The notes beneath the pieces are model-generated. The model was given only the letters and a program-made list of their open reading frames with translations. It was not told where the DNA came from and made no database searches. A program made the position numbers and the translations under genes. Source: Limnobacter sp. MED105 (GTDB lineage: Bacteria; Pseudomonadota; Gammaproteobacteria; Burkholderiales; Burkholderiaceae_B). Taken from it: DNA of 64,000 bases. The stretch is taken from assembly GCF_000170915.1 (NCBI RefSeq), contig NZ_ABCT01000005.1, forward strand, positions 124,001 through 188,000. The letters are read 5' to 3'. Positions 55,702 to 64,000 of this stretch are shown piece by piece. Each line of letters starts with the position of its first letter. The first letter of the stretch is position 1.

Positions 55702-55905
55702 TTAGCCACCACCCACGGCAACCACAATTTCAAGGCTGGCCCCGGCGTTCAGTGGCGTGGTGGCGTGCTGGCTTTTGGGCACAATTTCACCGTTCAGTTC
55801 GACAGCGATGCGCTTGCCGGTGAGTTTGAGGCTTTCCACAAGGTGCGCCACAGTGCTGTTCTCGGGCATTTCACGATTTTCACCGTTGACTGTAACTTGA
55901 ATCAT
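55702..55905 (-). CDS. thiS: Sulfur carrier protein ThiS
   Basis: The 67-residue beta-grasp protein begins [20 protein letters not shown] and ends VVAVGGG. The normal ThiS C-terminus is Gly-Gly; here three glycines end the chain, with the last glycine the expected site of thiocarboxylation. It delivers sulfur to ThiG. It leads the thiS-thiG-trmB unit. No TPP riboswitch was seen upstream. Confidence 0.95.
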   Translation of the reverse strand: MIQVTVNGENREMPENSTVAHLVESLKLTGKRIAVELNGEIVPKSQHATTPLNAGASLEIVVAVGGG

Positions 55906-56046
55906 GGCTTGAGCGAATGAGCTTGTGTAAGTTTGTTACTATCGATTAACGCGATAATCAAACCGGATCAATCTTGCTTGCAAGCCTTGATTCTCTCATT
56001 ATCTGAAAACGAAATAACCGCGCGGCGCACAGAAACCGGAGCCTAC

Positions 56047-57003
56047 ATGCACTCAGTAGTTCATTTGTTGAAAAGTACCACCTTCCCCAGCGTGAAGCGC
56101 TTGAACCTGGAAACCATTCAGGTGAATCTGGGTTACCTGTGTAATCAAAGCTGTACACACTGCCATGTGAATGCAGGCCCCAATCGCACCGAGCTGATGC
56201 AAGACGAGCAAATTGGCCAGTTGATTGCCCTGATGAATCAGGGTTGGGTGAAAAAACTTGATTTGACCGGTGGTGCTCCGGAGATGAACCCGCGCTTCAA
56301 GCGCCTGGTGGTGGCTGCGCGCAAAGCAGGTGTGCATGTGATTGACCGGTGCAACCTGACCATTTTGAGTGAGCCAGGCTATGAGGATTTGGCTGAATTT
56401 CTCGCTGAAAATGAAGTTGAAATTTTTGCATCCTTGCCTTGCTACCTTGAAGACAATGTGGACAAGCAACGCGGCAAGGGTGTGTTCGATGCCAGCATTG
56501 CAGGCCTGCAAAAACTGAATGCACTCGGTTATGGCGACAAGCTGCGTTTGACCTTGGTGTTTAACCCGCAAGGTCCTTCATTGCCACCCCCGCAAGAAGC
56601 ACTGGAAGCCGATTACAAGGCTGTGTTGTTCGAGAAGTTTGGCATTCGCTTCACCGGCCTGGTGACAATCACCAACATGCCGATTGCCCGTTTTGGCAGT
56701 ACCTTGATCAGCAAGGGCACGTTCGAGACCTATATGAACACGCTGAAAGGTGCTTACCGGGAAAGTAACCTGGCGGCGGTGATGTGCCGCAGCCTGGTGT
56801 CGATTGACTACGAAGGCACGCTGTACGATTGCGACTTCAACCAGCAACTGGGTTGGCCTGTGCGCGATTCACAGGGCAGGGCGCTGACGTTGGCTGATTT
56901 GACGCAGACCGCGCTTGATTCCATCGAAGTGGTGGTGGGTGACCATTGCTATGGCTGTACCGCGGGTCAGGGCAGCAGCTGCGGTGGTGCCTTGGCTGCT
57001 TGA
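56047..57003 (+). CDS. arsS: Arsenosugar biosynthesis-type radical SAM protein
   Basis: From ATG 56047 (behind CCGGAG) the 318-residue protein has the radical SAM motif CNQSCTHCHVNAGP (CX3CX2C) near residue 38, LDLTGGAPEMNPRF, and a C-terminal Cys-rich end (CRSLVSIDYEGTLYDCDFNQ and CYGCTAGQGSSCGG) as in ArsS (DUF3641). ArsS takes part in making arsenosugars from methylated arsenic in bacteria. No other ars gene is nearby, so a different substrate cannot be excluded. The longer frame from 55933 is less likely. The last 37 bases overlap a convergent gene. Confidence 0.88.
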   Translation: MHSVVHLLKSTTFPSVKRLNLETIQVNLGYLCNQSCTHCHVNAGPNRTELMQDEQIGQLIALMNQGWVKKLDLTGGAPEMNPRFKRLVVAARKAGVHVIDRCNLTILSEPGYEDLAEFLAENEVEIFASLPCYLEDNVDKQRGKGVFDASIAGLQKLNALGYGDKLRLTLVFNPQGPSLPPPQEALEADYKAVLFEKFGIRFTGLVTITNMPIARFGSTLISKGTFETYMNTLKGAYRESNLAAVMCRSLVSIDYEGTLYDCDFNQQLGWPVRDSQGRALTLADLTQTALDSIEVVVGDHCYGCTAGQGSSCGGALAA

Positions 57004-58334
57004 TTGTTTGGCGAGGCCAGTGCTGTGTGCTGGCTTTGTTCCATCAGGCGTTTGGCCAGGCGAAGGGCGCTTTCTGATTCTTGCGATGCAGATTCGGCCA
57101 CCTGTTCAACCTGGCTCAGCAGGTTAGACCACGCGGTTTGATTCACAGCCATGTACTCGGCCAGCTTGTTTGATTCATGCTGCCCGGCATTTATTTTTTG
57201 GCTGGCCAACACCAAACCCTCAATCGATTCTTTCAGGGCCTGTTGGCTTTGCTCGACCAGTTGCTGCAATTGCCGGTTGTTTTCGGGTTCGGTCAGGGTC
57301 AATTCCATTTGTGAGGAATCCAGCCGGCCCAGCAGCTGGCGGCTGACCTCGCCGGCTTTCCGCAAGCCCTGCGCAGCGCTTCGAATGTCAGCGCGCAAAC
57401 CTTCAAGTTGGGTTTGCATGATTTCCATGTGGTTTTCGGCTTTGGCGTTGCGTTGCTCGCTGTTCAAGGTTGATTTCACCACTTGGGTGCCTTGGGTAGA
57501 CAGCTGGTGAAATGATTTTGCAAACTGCAATACCGCCCGCCCGCTCTGGTTCAGTTCTTCAAGTTGTTGGCCAATTTGCATCAGCGTGCCGCGATGCTCC
57601 AGTTGCTGATTGCTGTTCAGCGCTTTCAGCACACCTTCAAGGGCCGCGTGGGCTCCCTCCCGTTTCTGGTCGTTTTCTTGTTGGCTATGCAATGCGCGGC
57701 TCAACATTTGTACGCGACGACCCAGGGCAAGTGTTTTTCGATGGGTGTTCCATTGAACGCCCAAGGCAAAGCCAATCGAAGCCAGCAAGGTCGCAAGGCC
57801 GAATACCAAGACAAGGTAACCGTTGGTGGCTTGGGCAATGTGTGCTTTAAGTTGGGCCAGTTTCGGCAGTGTGTCCAGCCTAAGCTGTGTCTCCAGCTGG
57901 CGCTGGGTTTCCAGATCTGAATTGATGCCGGCCACGGGGCGCGACAGTGCTTCAATGCTTTGAGTAAGCAACACTTGCAGGGTTTGGCTGTGCAGGGCAC
58001 CGAACCACTGAATTCCCTTGTTTTGCTGGCTGACCTCTTGGCCCAAACCCAGCAGGGCCTTCAGGCCCTGAGGTTGAACGGTTTCACTGCCTGGGCCATT
58101 GAGGGCCAGCAATTCTTGTTGAATGCGACCTTCAACCAAATTGATTTGGGCCAGCTGTGTATTGCGAATGTTGTCCGATTGGCTTTTGGCGAACAGGCCT
58201 ACCGTCAACAAAACCAGGGCTGCGATCAGCAAACCTGCTGAAAACTGCCCTAGCTGCCGAACAAACTTGGGCCTGACCGGCGTTGGGGCGTGGTCTTCAA
58301 ACGCTTTGGCGGGGTCGGCTTGTGGTTCGGTCAT
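56967..58334 (-). CDS. Two-helix membrane protein with long coiled coil (chemoreceptor-like)
   Basis: The 455-residue protein has one helix near residues 31-50 (FSAGLLIAALVLLTVGLFA), a periplasmic segment of about 125 residues and a second helix near 176-196 (LVLVFGLATLLASIGFALGV). The C-terminal 250 residues are Gln-rich heptads (coiled coil). The layout recalls methyl-accepting chemotaxis proteins and PilJ, but the conserved signalling-tip sequence of MCPs is missing. Function is unknown. It overlaps arsS by 37 bases at the 3' end. Confidence 0.7.
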   Translation of the reverse strand: MTEPQADPAKAFEDHAPTPVRPKFVRQLGQFSAGLLIAALVLLTVGLFAKSQSDNIRNTQLAQINLVEGRIQQELLALNGPGSETVQPQGLKALLGLGQEVSQQNKGIQWFGALHSQTLQVLLTQSIEALSRPVAGINSDLETQRQLETQLRLDTLPKLAQLKAHIAQATNGYLVLVFGLATLLASIGFALGVQWNTHRKTLALGRRVQMLSRALHSQQENDQKREGAHAALEGVLKALNSNQQLEHRGTLMQIGQQLEELNQSGRAVLQFAKSFHQLSTQGTQVVKSTLNSEQRNAKAENHMEIMQTQLEGLRADIRSAAQGLRKAGEVSRQLLGRLDSSQMELTLTEPENNRQLQQLVEQSQQALKESIEGLVLASQKINAGQHESNKLAEYMAVNQTAWSNLLSQVEQVAESASQESESALRLAKRLMEQSQHTALASPNNQAAKAPPQLLP

Positions 58335-58355
58335 TGATCCATTGGTTTTCGGAGT

Positions 58356-58520
58356 TTAGATTTGAGTCATCTCGAAATCTTCTTTGCGGGCGCCACATTC
58401 CGGGCAAACCCAGTTTGGTGGAACATCTTCCCATTTGGTGCCAGGGGCAATGCCTTCGTCGGGCACGCCAGCCGCTTCATCGTATACCCAACCGCAAATC
58501 AAACAAATCCAAGTATTCAT
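58356..58520 (-). CDS. Rubredoxin
   Basis: This 54-residue gene is too short for many gene callers but is clear: MNTWICLICGWVYDEAAG, then GTKWEDVPPNWVCPECGARK. The four iron-binding cysteines form two CX2C pairs (CLIC and CPEC). Rubredoxin carries single electrons in the cytoplasm, for example to alkane hydroxylases or in oxygen-stress defence. In many Betaproteobacteria it is divergent from thiD/thiE and hemL, as here. It lies 21 bases before the coiled-coil protein gene on the same strand. Confidence 0.93.
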   Translation of the reverse strand: MNTWICLICGWVYDEAAGVPDEGIAPGTKWEDVPPNWVCPECGARKEDFEMTQI

Positions 58521-58576
58521 TCTGAGCTACTTCCAGAAAAAAAATTGCAACGGGTGGATAATACTGAGTTTGGCAG

Positions 58577-58604
58577 CCGACTACAAAGGTTGTCGGTCTT
58601 TTTT
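58577..58604 (+). terminator. Terminator-like hairpin directly before thiD
   Basis: CCGAC at 58577-58581 pairs with GTCGG at 58592-58596 (plus two further pairs across a T-T mismatch), followed by TCTTTTTT. It ends 10 bases before the thiD ATG, so it could act as an attenuator or simply block readthrough. No TPP aptamer is visible in the short region before it. Confidence 0.5.
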
Positions 58605-58613
58605 GGGTTTTGA

Positions 58614-59447
58614 ATGACACTGACTGTACCCTTGGTGCTGACCTTTTCAGCATCAGATCCCACTGCTGGCGCGGGTTTGCAAGCCGATGCCTTGACTGTT
58701 TCCGCTCTTGGCGCACATCCCCTGACCATTCTGACCGGGCTGACAGCCCAGAACACGGCGGGAGTGGCGCGCTTCGAGGCGTGTACCCCCGACTGGATTG
58801 ATGATCAACTCACTGCCTTGCTGGACGATGGCATTTCGCCCAGTGCCATTAAAACCGGGGTGTTGGGCAGCACGGCGGCTGTGGCAGCGGTGCTCAAAGC
58901 AAAAAGCCTGTGGCCTTCGGTGCCGTTGGTTGTAGACCCCGTGCGGGCCTCCGGCCGGGGCGATGCCTTTGGCGGACAAGGGCTGTTCGACTACTACAGA
59001 AATCAGCTGTTCCCTGCGGTCGATTTGCTGACCCCCAACTGGCCCGAGGCACAGGCATTTACCGGAGCACAAACGGTGGATGAAGCCGGTGAGCGCCTTT
59101 TGAAAATGGGATGTAAGGCTGTGTTGTTGAAAGGCGAGCACCTGGAGTCTGGCGATATTGTGAATCGTTTGTATAGGCCTGGTCAGCCGGTTGTTGAATT
59201 TCCTTGTGAACGCCTGCCAGGTCAATATCATGGCTCGGGCTGTACCTTGGCCAGTGCCTGTGCCGTTGGGCTTGGTCAGGGTTTGAGCGTTCAAGAAGCT
59301 GTAGAGCTGGCACTGGAATACACTTGGCAAGCCCTCAGTTGTGGTTTTGTGGTGGGCAAAGGCCAGTTGATTCCCGATCGCATGCACTTGATGCAACATT
59401 TGGAAGACGATGGCTATGACAGTGATGAGAACACGATTGAAGAATGA
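58614..59447 (+). CDS. thiD: Hydroxymethylpyrimidine/phosphomethylpyrimidine kinase
   Basis: ThiD phosphorylates HMP and HMP-P. The 277-residue ribokinase-family protein shows FSASDPTAGAGLQADALTVS, GVLGSTAAVAAV, VPLVVDPVRASGRG (family pattern DPV) and the PGQYHGSGCTLASACA end block. It sits behind a short leader with a terminator-like hairpin and no clear ribosome site (GGG only). Its 3' end overlaps thiE. Confidence 0.94.
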   Translation: MTLTVPLVLTFSASDPTAGAGLQADALTVSALGAHPLTILTGLTAQNTAGVARFEACTPDWIDDQLTALLDDGISPSAIKTGVLGSTAAVAAVLKAKSLWPSVPLVVDPVRASGRGDAFGGQGLFDYYRNQLFPAVDLLTPNWPEAQAFTGAQTVDEAGERLLKMGCKAVLLKGEHLESGDIVNRLYRPGQPVVEFPCERLPGQYHGSGCTLASACAVGLGQGLSVQEAVELALEYTWQALSCGFVVGKGQLIPDRMHLMQHLEDDGYDSDENTIEE

Positions 59448-60126
59448 ACTGGACACTCGACTGAGCACGCGACTGATCAAGGGCGTTTACGCCATCACGC
59501 CCGAGCGCTCGGCCCTGTGGACTCCTGACGCAATCGTTGATTGTGTGGCGGCGGCGCTGGATGGAGGGGTACGTTTGTTTCAGTGCAGGCAGAAAAATTG
59601 GCAGCAAGCGGAGTTGATCGAATTGGTCGGGCAGCTTGATGCCCTGTGCGAGAAGTACGATGCCGCCCTGATTTTGAATGATGTGCCCTCTGAGGAGTTC
59701 GCGAAGTTTGAGGGTGGTGCGGTGGCTGGTGTGCATTTGGGTAAAACCGATGAGGCCATTCTGAAGGCGCGAAGCAGCCTAGGAAGTAAATGGGTGGTGG
59801 GTGCTTCTTGTTACAATCAGTTTGAAATGGCCGAACAGGCCGTGCGTGAAGGTGCCAGTTACGTGGCTTTCGGAGCCATGTACCCAAGCGCCACCAAACC
59901 CAATGCAGTGCGCGCTGAACTCGATTTGTTTGGCAAGGCTCGCAGTCTGGGTGTGCCGGTTGTGGCCATTGGTGGAATTACGATTGAGCGGGTACCCGAA
60001 TTGATGAAAGCTGGCGCACATGCCGTGGCTGTGGTCAATGGTTTGTTTGGAATGGAACCCAATGCTGAGCAGGTTTGTAGTGTGGCACAGCAGTGGGTTG
60101 AGGCAGTCAATGGATGCCATCAATAA
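59410..60126 (+). CDS. thiE: Thiamine-phosphate synthase
   Basis: ThiE joins HMP-PP and thiazole phosphate. The 238-residue product has LIKGVYAITPE, RLFQCRQKNWQQAEL (usual Q-x-R-x-K region; here the family's QLRDK is replaced by QCRQKN), GVHLGKTDEAI, YVAFGAMYPSATKP and VVAIGGITIERVPELM. It begins in the last 38 bases of thiD; a second ATG at 59425 is also possible. It precedes hemL by 15 bases. Confidence 0.92.
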   Translation: MAMTVMRTRLKNELDTRLSTRLIKGVYAITPERSALWTPDAIVDCVAAALDGGVRLFQCRQKNWQQAELIELVGQLDALCEKYDAALILNDVPSEEFAKFEGGAVAGVHLGKTDEAILKARSSLGSKWVVGASCYNQFEMAEQAVREGASYVAFGAMYPSATKPNAVRAELDLFGKARSLGVPVVAIGGITIERVPELMKAGAHAVAVVNGLFGMEPNAEQVCSVAQQWVEAVNGCHQ

Positions 60127-60141
60127 TTTGGAGTTTCAAGA

Positions 60142-61437
60142 ATGAGTAGTCAGGAAGTGAGCCAAAACGAAGTGCTGTTTGAACGTGCTCAGAAAACAAT
60201 TCCCGGTGGTGTGAATTCGCCTGTGCGCGCATTCCGTTCGGTGGGCGGTACACCCCGTTTCTTCAAGCGTGCCAATGGTCCCTATGTGTGGGATGCCGAT
60301 GACAAACGCTACATTGATTACATTGGCTCTTGGGGCCCTGCCGTGTTGGGTCATGCGCACCCTGAAGTAATCAAGGCCGTGCAAGACGCCGCAGTGGGTG
60401 GCTTAAGCTTTGGTGCACCCACCGAGGGTGAAATCGTGATGGCAGAAACATTGTGCGACATGTTGCCTTCACTGGAACAGGTTCGCTTGGTGAGTTCTGG
60501 CACTGAGGCCACCATGAGCGCCATTCGTTTGGCGCGTGGCTTCACCGGCCGCGACACCATTGTGAAATTTGAAGGTTGTTACCACGGCCATGCAGACAGC
60601 TTGCTGGTGAAAGCGGGGTCCGGTTTGCTGACCTTCGGCAACCCAACCTCGGCAGGTGTGCCTGAAGATTTCGCCAAGCACACCCGTGTGCTGGACTACA
60701 ACAATGTGGAGCAACTGCACGAGTTGTTCAAAGCCAGCGGCAGCAGCATTGCCTGTGTCATCGTTGAGCCGGTTGCGGGCAATATGAATTTGATCAAACC
60801 CACCCGCGAATTTCTGAATACCTTGCGCGAATTGTGCACCCAGCACGGCGCAGTCTTGATATTTGATGAAGTGATGACCGGTTTTCGTGTGGGGCCTCAA
60901 GGTGTGCAGGGCGTGTATGGCATTACGCCCGACTTGACCACCTTGGGTAAAATTATTGGTGGTGGCATGCCCATGGGTGCTTTCGGTGGTCGCAAGGACA
61001 TTATGGCGTGCATTGCACCCCTCGGCCCTGTTTATCAAGCGGGTACCTTGAGCGGCAACCCGGTTGCAGTGGCAGCAGGTTTGACCACCATGTGTTTGTT
61101 GAAGCAGGAAGGCTTTTACGAGAAGCTGGAAACCCAAACCCGCAAATTGGTTGAAGCGTTTAACCAGGTGGCCTATGCCCACGGCGAAACCTTTTGTGCA
61201 GACAGCATTGGTGGCATGTTCGGCATTTACTTCAGCGAGAAAGTGCCCACCGGTTTTGCGGAAGTAAGTGCATCGAACCGTGATCGTTTCAACAAGTTTT
61301 TCCATGCAATGCTGAATGCAGGTGTGTACCTGGCACCTTCGGCTTACGAGGCAGGGTTTGTATCTGTAACACACGACGATACCGTGATCGAGGCCACCAA
61401 GGTGGCCATCGACAAAGCGTTTGCTGCGATTCAGTAA
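60142..61437 (+). CDS. hemL: Glutamate-1-semialdehyde 2,1-aminomutase
   Basis: HemL makes 5-aminolevulinate from glutamate semialdehyde in the C5 haem pathway. The 431-residue PLP enzyme shows [17 protein letters not shown] at its start, [36 protein letters not shown] and [17 protein letters not shown], with the PLP Lys near residue 269. A strong terminator follows. It is the natural partner of hemF at 32 kb. Confidence 0.98.
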   Translation: MSSQEVSQNEVLFERAQKTIPGGVNSPVRAFRSVGGTPRFFKRANGPYVWDADDKRYIDYIGSWGPAVLGHAHPEVIKAVQDAAVGGLSFGAPTEGEIVMAETLCDMLPSLEQVRLVSSGTEATMSAIRLARGFTGRDTIVKFEGCYHGHADSLLVKAGSGLLTFGNPTSAGVPEDFAKHTRVLDYNNVEQLHELFKASGSSIACVIVEPVAGNMNLIKPTREFLNTLRELCTQHGAVLIFDEVMTGFRVGPQGVQGVYGITPDLTTLGKIIGGGMPMGAFGGRKDIMACIAPLGPVYQAGTLSGNPVAVAAGLTTMCLLKQEGFYEKLETQTRKLVEAFNQVAYAHGETFCADSIGGMFGIYFSEKVPTGFAEVSASNRDRFNKFFHAMLNAGVYLAPSAYEAGFVSVTHDDTVIEATKVAIDKAFAAIQ

Positions 61438-61440
61438 AAA

Positions 61441-61476
61441 AAACCGCCTTGGCTACAAACCAAGGCGGTTTTTTTG
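61441..61476. terminator. Rho-independent terminator after hemL
   Basis: AAACCGCCTTGG at 61441-61452 pairs exactly with CCAAGGCGGTTT at 61460-61471, with a T tract to 61476 and an A tract before, so it can stop both hemL and the convergent MAPEG gene. Confidence 0.95.
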
Positions 61477-61492
61477 ATTCTCGTGTAGCCGC

Positions 61493-61897
61493 TTAACAGA
61501 CCAGCAAATACACCATGTACAGCGTAATAAACACCTGAAGCAAGAAGAATGTGGCTCGCAGGAACACCTGAATGAACGAAGTACCGCTGATGTGTACCAC
61601 GCTTTGCGCAATGCGAGCATAGAGTACGAAGGCAGCCAAAGCATTGATAGCCTCAACCTCACCCATCAGCCCGGCCATGGCCACAACACCCGCGAATACC
61701 GGAAAGTTTTCCAGACAGTTCAGGTGCGCTGATTTTGCGCGTTGCAAGAACAACGGGTCGGTGGATTCTTTGCCACGCTCCCAGCTGTCGATACGTTTTT
61801 GGCCTAGCAAGGCTTGTGGCACGCGAGGTAGGGCGTAGAACAATGCCAGAACCAGAATCCAGCCGGCGTAAAGCAATACGGTGGTGTAAGCGTTCAC
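61493..61897 (-). CDS. MAPEG-family membrane protein
   Basis: From the GTG at 61897, behind AAGGAGAC, the product has 134 residues and four hydrophobic helices. RAKSAHLNCLENFPVFAGVV is the MAPEG signature (R-x-x-x-A-x-x-N-x-x-E-x-x-P). The family includes glutathione-dependent membrane enzymes; bacterial members are poorly characterised. A 24-residue N-terminal extension from 61969 is not supported by a ribosome site. Confidence 0.88.
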   Translation of the reverse strand: MNAYTTVLLYAGWILVLALFYALPRVPQALLGQKRIDSWERGKESTDPLFLQRAKSAHLNCLENFPVFAGVVAMAGLMGEVEAINALAAFVLYARIAQSVVHISGTSFIQVFLRATFFLLQVFITLYMVYLLVC

Positions 61898-61993
61898 TGT
61901 TTTGTCTCCTTCTTGTATGGGGTTAAGTGATGAAAATTCACCGCTGATTATGGGTGAAGGCACATGCACTGACCATCATAAGTTCGGACAAAA

Positions 61994-63496
61994 TCAATCT
62001 TCCTTTGCTTTCTTCACGACCGAATAACGTTCAAGTGTTTTCTTTCGGGCCACATCGTGTTCAACCACGGGCCGTGGGTAGGTTTCACCCAGTACCACAC
62101 CCGCCATTTGCAACTCAAAGGGCGGGCACTCGGCCGGGTTGTGAATGTATTTGTTGGACAGTTTGGCCAGCTCTGGGCAGTACTTGCGAATAAATTTGCC
62201 GTCCGCATCGAATTTCTCGGACTGGCTGTACGGGTTGAAAATGCGGAAATAAGGTTGTGCATCGCAACCGCTGCTGGCTGCCCATTGCCAGCCACCGTTG
62301 TTGGCTGACAGGTCAAAGTCGTTCAAGTGCTCGGCAAAGTACTTCTCGCCCCAGCGCCAGTCTAGCCCTAGGTCTTTGGTCAAAAAGCTGGCGGTCACCA
62401 TGCGCAACCTGTTGTGTTGAAAACCGGTTTGGTTCAATTGACGTTGCGCGGCGTCCACCAGTGGGTAGCCTGTTTTGCCTTCGCACCACGCTTTGAACAG
62501 GCGTTGTGCTTTTTCGTCGGCGTCCCATTGAATTTGATCATATTCAGGCTTGAATGCCTTTTCGGCCGCATCGGGGCGGTGGTAAATGATCTGGAAATAA
62601 AAATCGCGCCAGATCAGTTCATTCAACCAACCCATCGCGCCTTCGCTGCCATCGAATTTAAACCGGTCATAGGCTGCTTTGGCCAATCTGCGAATGGAAA
62701 TGGTGCCGAAGCGATTGTGCACACTCAGGTAGCTCACGCCTTTGATGGCGGGGAAGTCGCGCGCCACTTTGTATTTGTCCATGCGGTTGAGAAAGTCCTC
62801 AAAGGCATCCAGCGCACCTTCCTCGCCAGGCTTGATCATGTCCAGCAAATTCGTACGTTTGAATCCCATGTGGTCCAGACTGGGTGCGGTCAAATTGGAA
62901 TCTTTGGCCAGTGATCCCACTCGTGCTTCGCTGGGGTAGGGCGTCAGGTGAAATGCGTCCAGTTTTTTCAGGCAAGCATTCTTGAAGGGTGTGAACACGC
63001 TGAAAAACTTGCCTGCTTGGGTCAGCACTTCATCTTCTTCAAAGATGGCCTGGTCTTTGAAGCGAAACAATTCAATACCTTTGCCCTGCAGGGTTTTGCC
63101 CACGGTGATGTCACGGTGAATGGCTGCGGGTTCATAGTCTTTGTTGGTGAACACCGCCTGTACGCCCAGTTTCGTCGCCAAATCCGGAATTGCTGTTTCG
63201 GCATGGTCATACATCAGGTGCAGATCGCCCCCAAAGCCTTGCAGCTTTGTTTTCAGGGCCATGCAGCTTTCCCAAATAAACTCCACCCGTCGGTCTGCCT
63301 TGTTGGGCAAGGCATCCAGAATGGTTTTGTCGTACACGAACACGCAATGCACCTGTTCGCAGTGCTTGAGCGCGTAAAACAGGGCTGCGTTGTCGTGGGT
63401 GCGCAGGTCGCGCCGAAACCACATCAAGCCCTTGCTGTACCGGCCCGGCTTGGGTTGAGTGGACAGTGGGTGGTTTTCCAGAAGTGAAGCAGGCAT
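61994..63496 (-). CDS. phrB: Deoxyribodipyrimidine photolyase
   Basis: The 500-residue protein repairs UV pyrimidine dimers with light, using FAD and an antenna chromophore. It starts with GRYSKGLMWFRRDLRTHDN (photolyase N-terminal fold) and ends with FAD-binding blocks WLNELIWRDFYFQIIYHRPD, RMVTASFLTKDLGLDWRWGE, LSANNGGWQWAASSGCDAQP and FRIFNPYSQSEKFD. It is the only gene on its strand before yqgE, with 96 bases to the divergent start. Confidence 0.95.
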   Translation of the reverse strand: MPASLLENHPLSTQPKPGRYSKGLMWFRRDLRTHDNAALFYALKHCEQVHCVFVYDKTILDALPNKADRRVEFIWESCMALKTKLQGFGGDLHLMYDHAETAIPDLATKLGVQAVFTNKDYEPAAIHRDITVGKTLQGKGIELFRFKDQAIFEEDEVLTQAGKFFSVFTPFKNACLKKLDAFHLTPYPSEARVGSLAKDSNLTAPSLDHMGFKRTNLLDMIKPGEEGALDAFEDFLNRMDKYKVARDFPAIKGVSYLSVHNRFGTISIRRLAKAAYDRFKFDGSEGAMGWLNELIWRDFYFQIIYHRPDAAEKAFKPEYDQIQWDADEKAQRLFKAWCEGKTGYPLVDAAQRQLNQTGFQHNRLRMVTASFLTKDLGLDWRWGEKYFAEHLNDFDLSANNGGWQWAASSGCDAQPYFRIFNPYSQSEKFDADGKFIRKYCPELAKLSNKYIHNPAECPPFELQMAGVVLGETYPRPVVEHDVARKKTLERYSVVKKAKED

Positions 63497-63592
63497 GGGA
63501 ACAACTTAAATTTGGGTTGGTCTGTGCGCTTTAAGGCGGGTAGAGGAACGCCCACCCGCTTTTGCACAGTTAAAAGGCATTACAATTTTGGC

Positions 63593-64000
63593 ATGAGCGA
63601 GACCGAAATTTCCACTCCCGATGAATTTAGCTTGTCCGGTCAGTTGTTGATCGCCATGCCGAACATGCTCGACCCCAGTTTTGCAGGGTCTGTGGTGTAT
63701 TTGTGTGAACATTCCGGCAAGGGTGCCATGGGCTTGGTCATCAACCGGCCCACTGATCTGGACATTGAAAGTTTGCTGGAAAAAATCAATGTGGATGTAG
63801 CGGGTTACATGCCAGCCCATTTCCCGGTGATGATGGGCGGCCCTGTTGCGGCTGAACGTGGTTTTGTGTTGCACACCGAGCCTTTGAACTGGAATTCATC
63901 GCTGAAAGTGAACGATGAAATTTCCCTGACCACCTCTCGCGACATTCTTGAAGCTGTGGCCCGCGGCGAAGCGCCGGGCAAATGGCTGATCACCCTGGGT
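63593..64000 (+). CDS. YqgE/AlgH-family protein (5' part; runs off the window)
   Basis: The first 136 codons are visible and open to the window edge. The product begins MSETEISTPDEFSLSGQLLI, then AMPNMLDPSFAGSVVYLCEH and GLVINRPTDL and MMGGPVAAERGFVLH, which fits the UPF0301/YqgE (AlgH) family of about 190 residues. Its molecular role is unclear; it is often followed by the Holliday junction resolvase YqgF and pyrimidine genes, which would lie outside the window. Confidence 0.92.
   Translation, partial: MSETEISTPDEFSLSGQLLIAMPNMLDPSFAGSVVYLCEHSGKGAMGLVINRPTDLDIESLLEKINVDVAGYMPAHFPVMMGGPVAAERGFVLHTEPLNWNSSLKVNDEISLTTSRDILEAVARGEAPGKWLITLG

Noticed and set aside
55933-56046. N-terminal extension of arsS
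   Set aside because: The extra 38 residues lack family similarity, and ATG 56047 has a GGAG site.
60469-61374. 301-residue open frame on the minus strand opposite hemL
   Set aside because: Antisense shadow of a highly conserved gene; the translation is His/Gln/Cys-rich and resembles no family.

Overview
The window reads as a contiguous piece of chromosome from a betaproteobacterium, most likely a Burkholderiales member close to Limnobacter. That assignment is an inference from protein character: a Burkholderiales-type trimeric porin, a PF10136 'SpecificRecomb' membrane protein typical of Betaproteobacteria, the nadD-rsfS-rlmH-maf-rng block, and the rubredoxin/thiD-thiE/hemL block. Gene density is high and codon use is even. 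I see no rRNA, CRISPR array, prophage, insertion sequence or plasmid function. Most of the window is core metabolism.

Layout. 1-15.2 kb: end of the transhydrogenase genes (pntA tail, pntB), a tRNA-Leu(CAA)/queA/hydrolase unit on the minus strand, a membrane diguanylate cyclase, a CsbD-like protein, a D-2-hydroxyacid dehydrogenase, an RhlE-type helicase, gluQ with a LysR regulator, pirin and flavodoxin genes, and dnaE. 15.2-15.8 kb: an unexplained non-coding stretch rich in hairpins. 15.8-20.7 kb: an envelope polysaccharide cluster (msbA and three glycosyltransferase-like genes). 21-22.7 kb: a porin and an unknown secreted protein. 22.9-35.4 kb: fourteen tightly packed minus-strand genes (yebC, purD, hemF, nadD, rsfS, rlmH, maf, rng, then bioF, esterase, bioC, bioD, bioA, bioB), spaced so closely that the biotin operon may be the 3' end of one housekeeping transcript.

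35.5-46 kb: mscL, a tandem glycine riboswitch with terminator upstream of a dadA-like gene, glnS, the PF10136 membrane protein, a PduO-type adenosyltransferase, thiC behind a good sigma70 promoter and a TPP riboswitch, and a CorC/CNNM-type transporter whose own promoter overlaps the thiC terminator and gives a roughly 210-nt structured leader. 45.9-48.1 kb: the most distinctive locus, three minus-strand genes resembling the holdfast-anchor/curli family (HfaD-like and HfaA-like secreted repeat proteins plus a CsgG/HfaB-like outer-membrane secretion lipoprotein). 48.2-52 kb: nadA-nadC and the convergent nadB, giving the aspartate route to NAD. 52-64 kb: an EAL protein, trmB, thiS-thiG, arsS, a coiled-coil membrane protein, rubredoxin, thiD-thiE, hemL, a MAPEG protein, a photolyase and the start of yqgE.

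The pathways fit together. Thiamine is covered by thiC, thiD, thiE, thiS and thiG, but no thiO or thiH is present. Biotin is complete from pimeloyl-ACP methyl ester onward. NAD synthesis is covered by nadA, nadB, nadC and nadD, and haem by hemL and hemF. The strongest candidates for new biology are the Hfa/curli-like locus, the glycine-riboswitch-dadA unit with an extra anti-aptamer repeat, the structured leader of the CorC-like gene, and the 573-base gap after dnaE.
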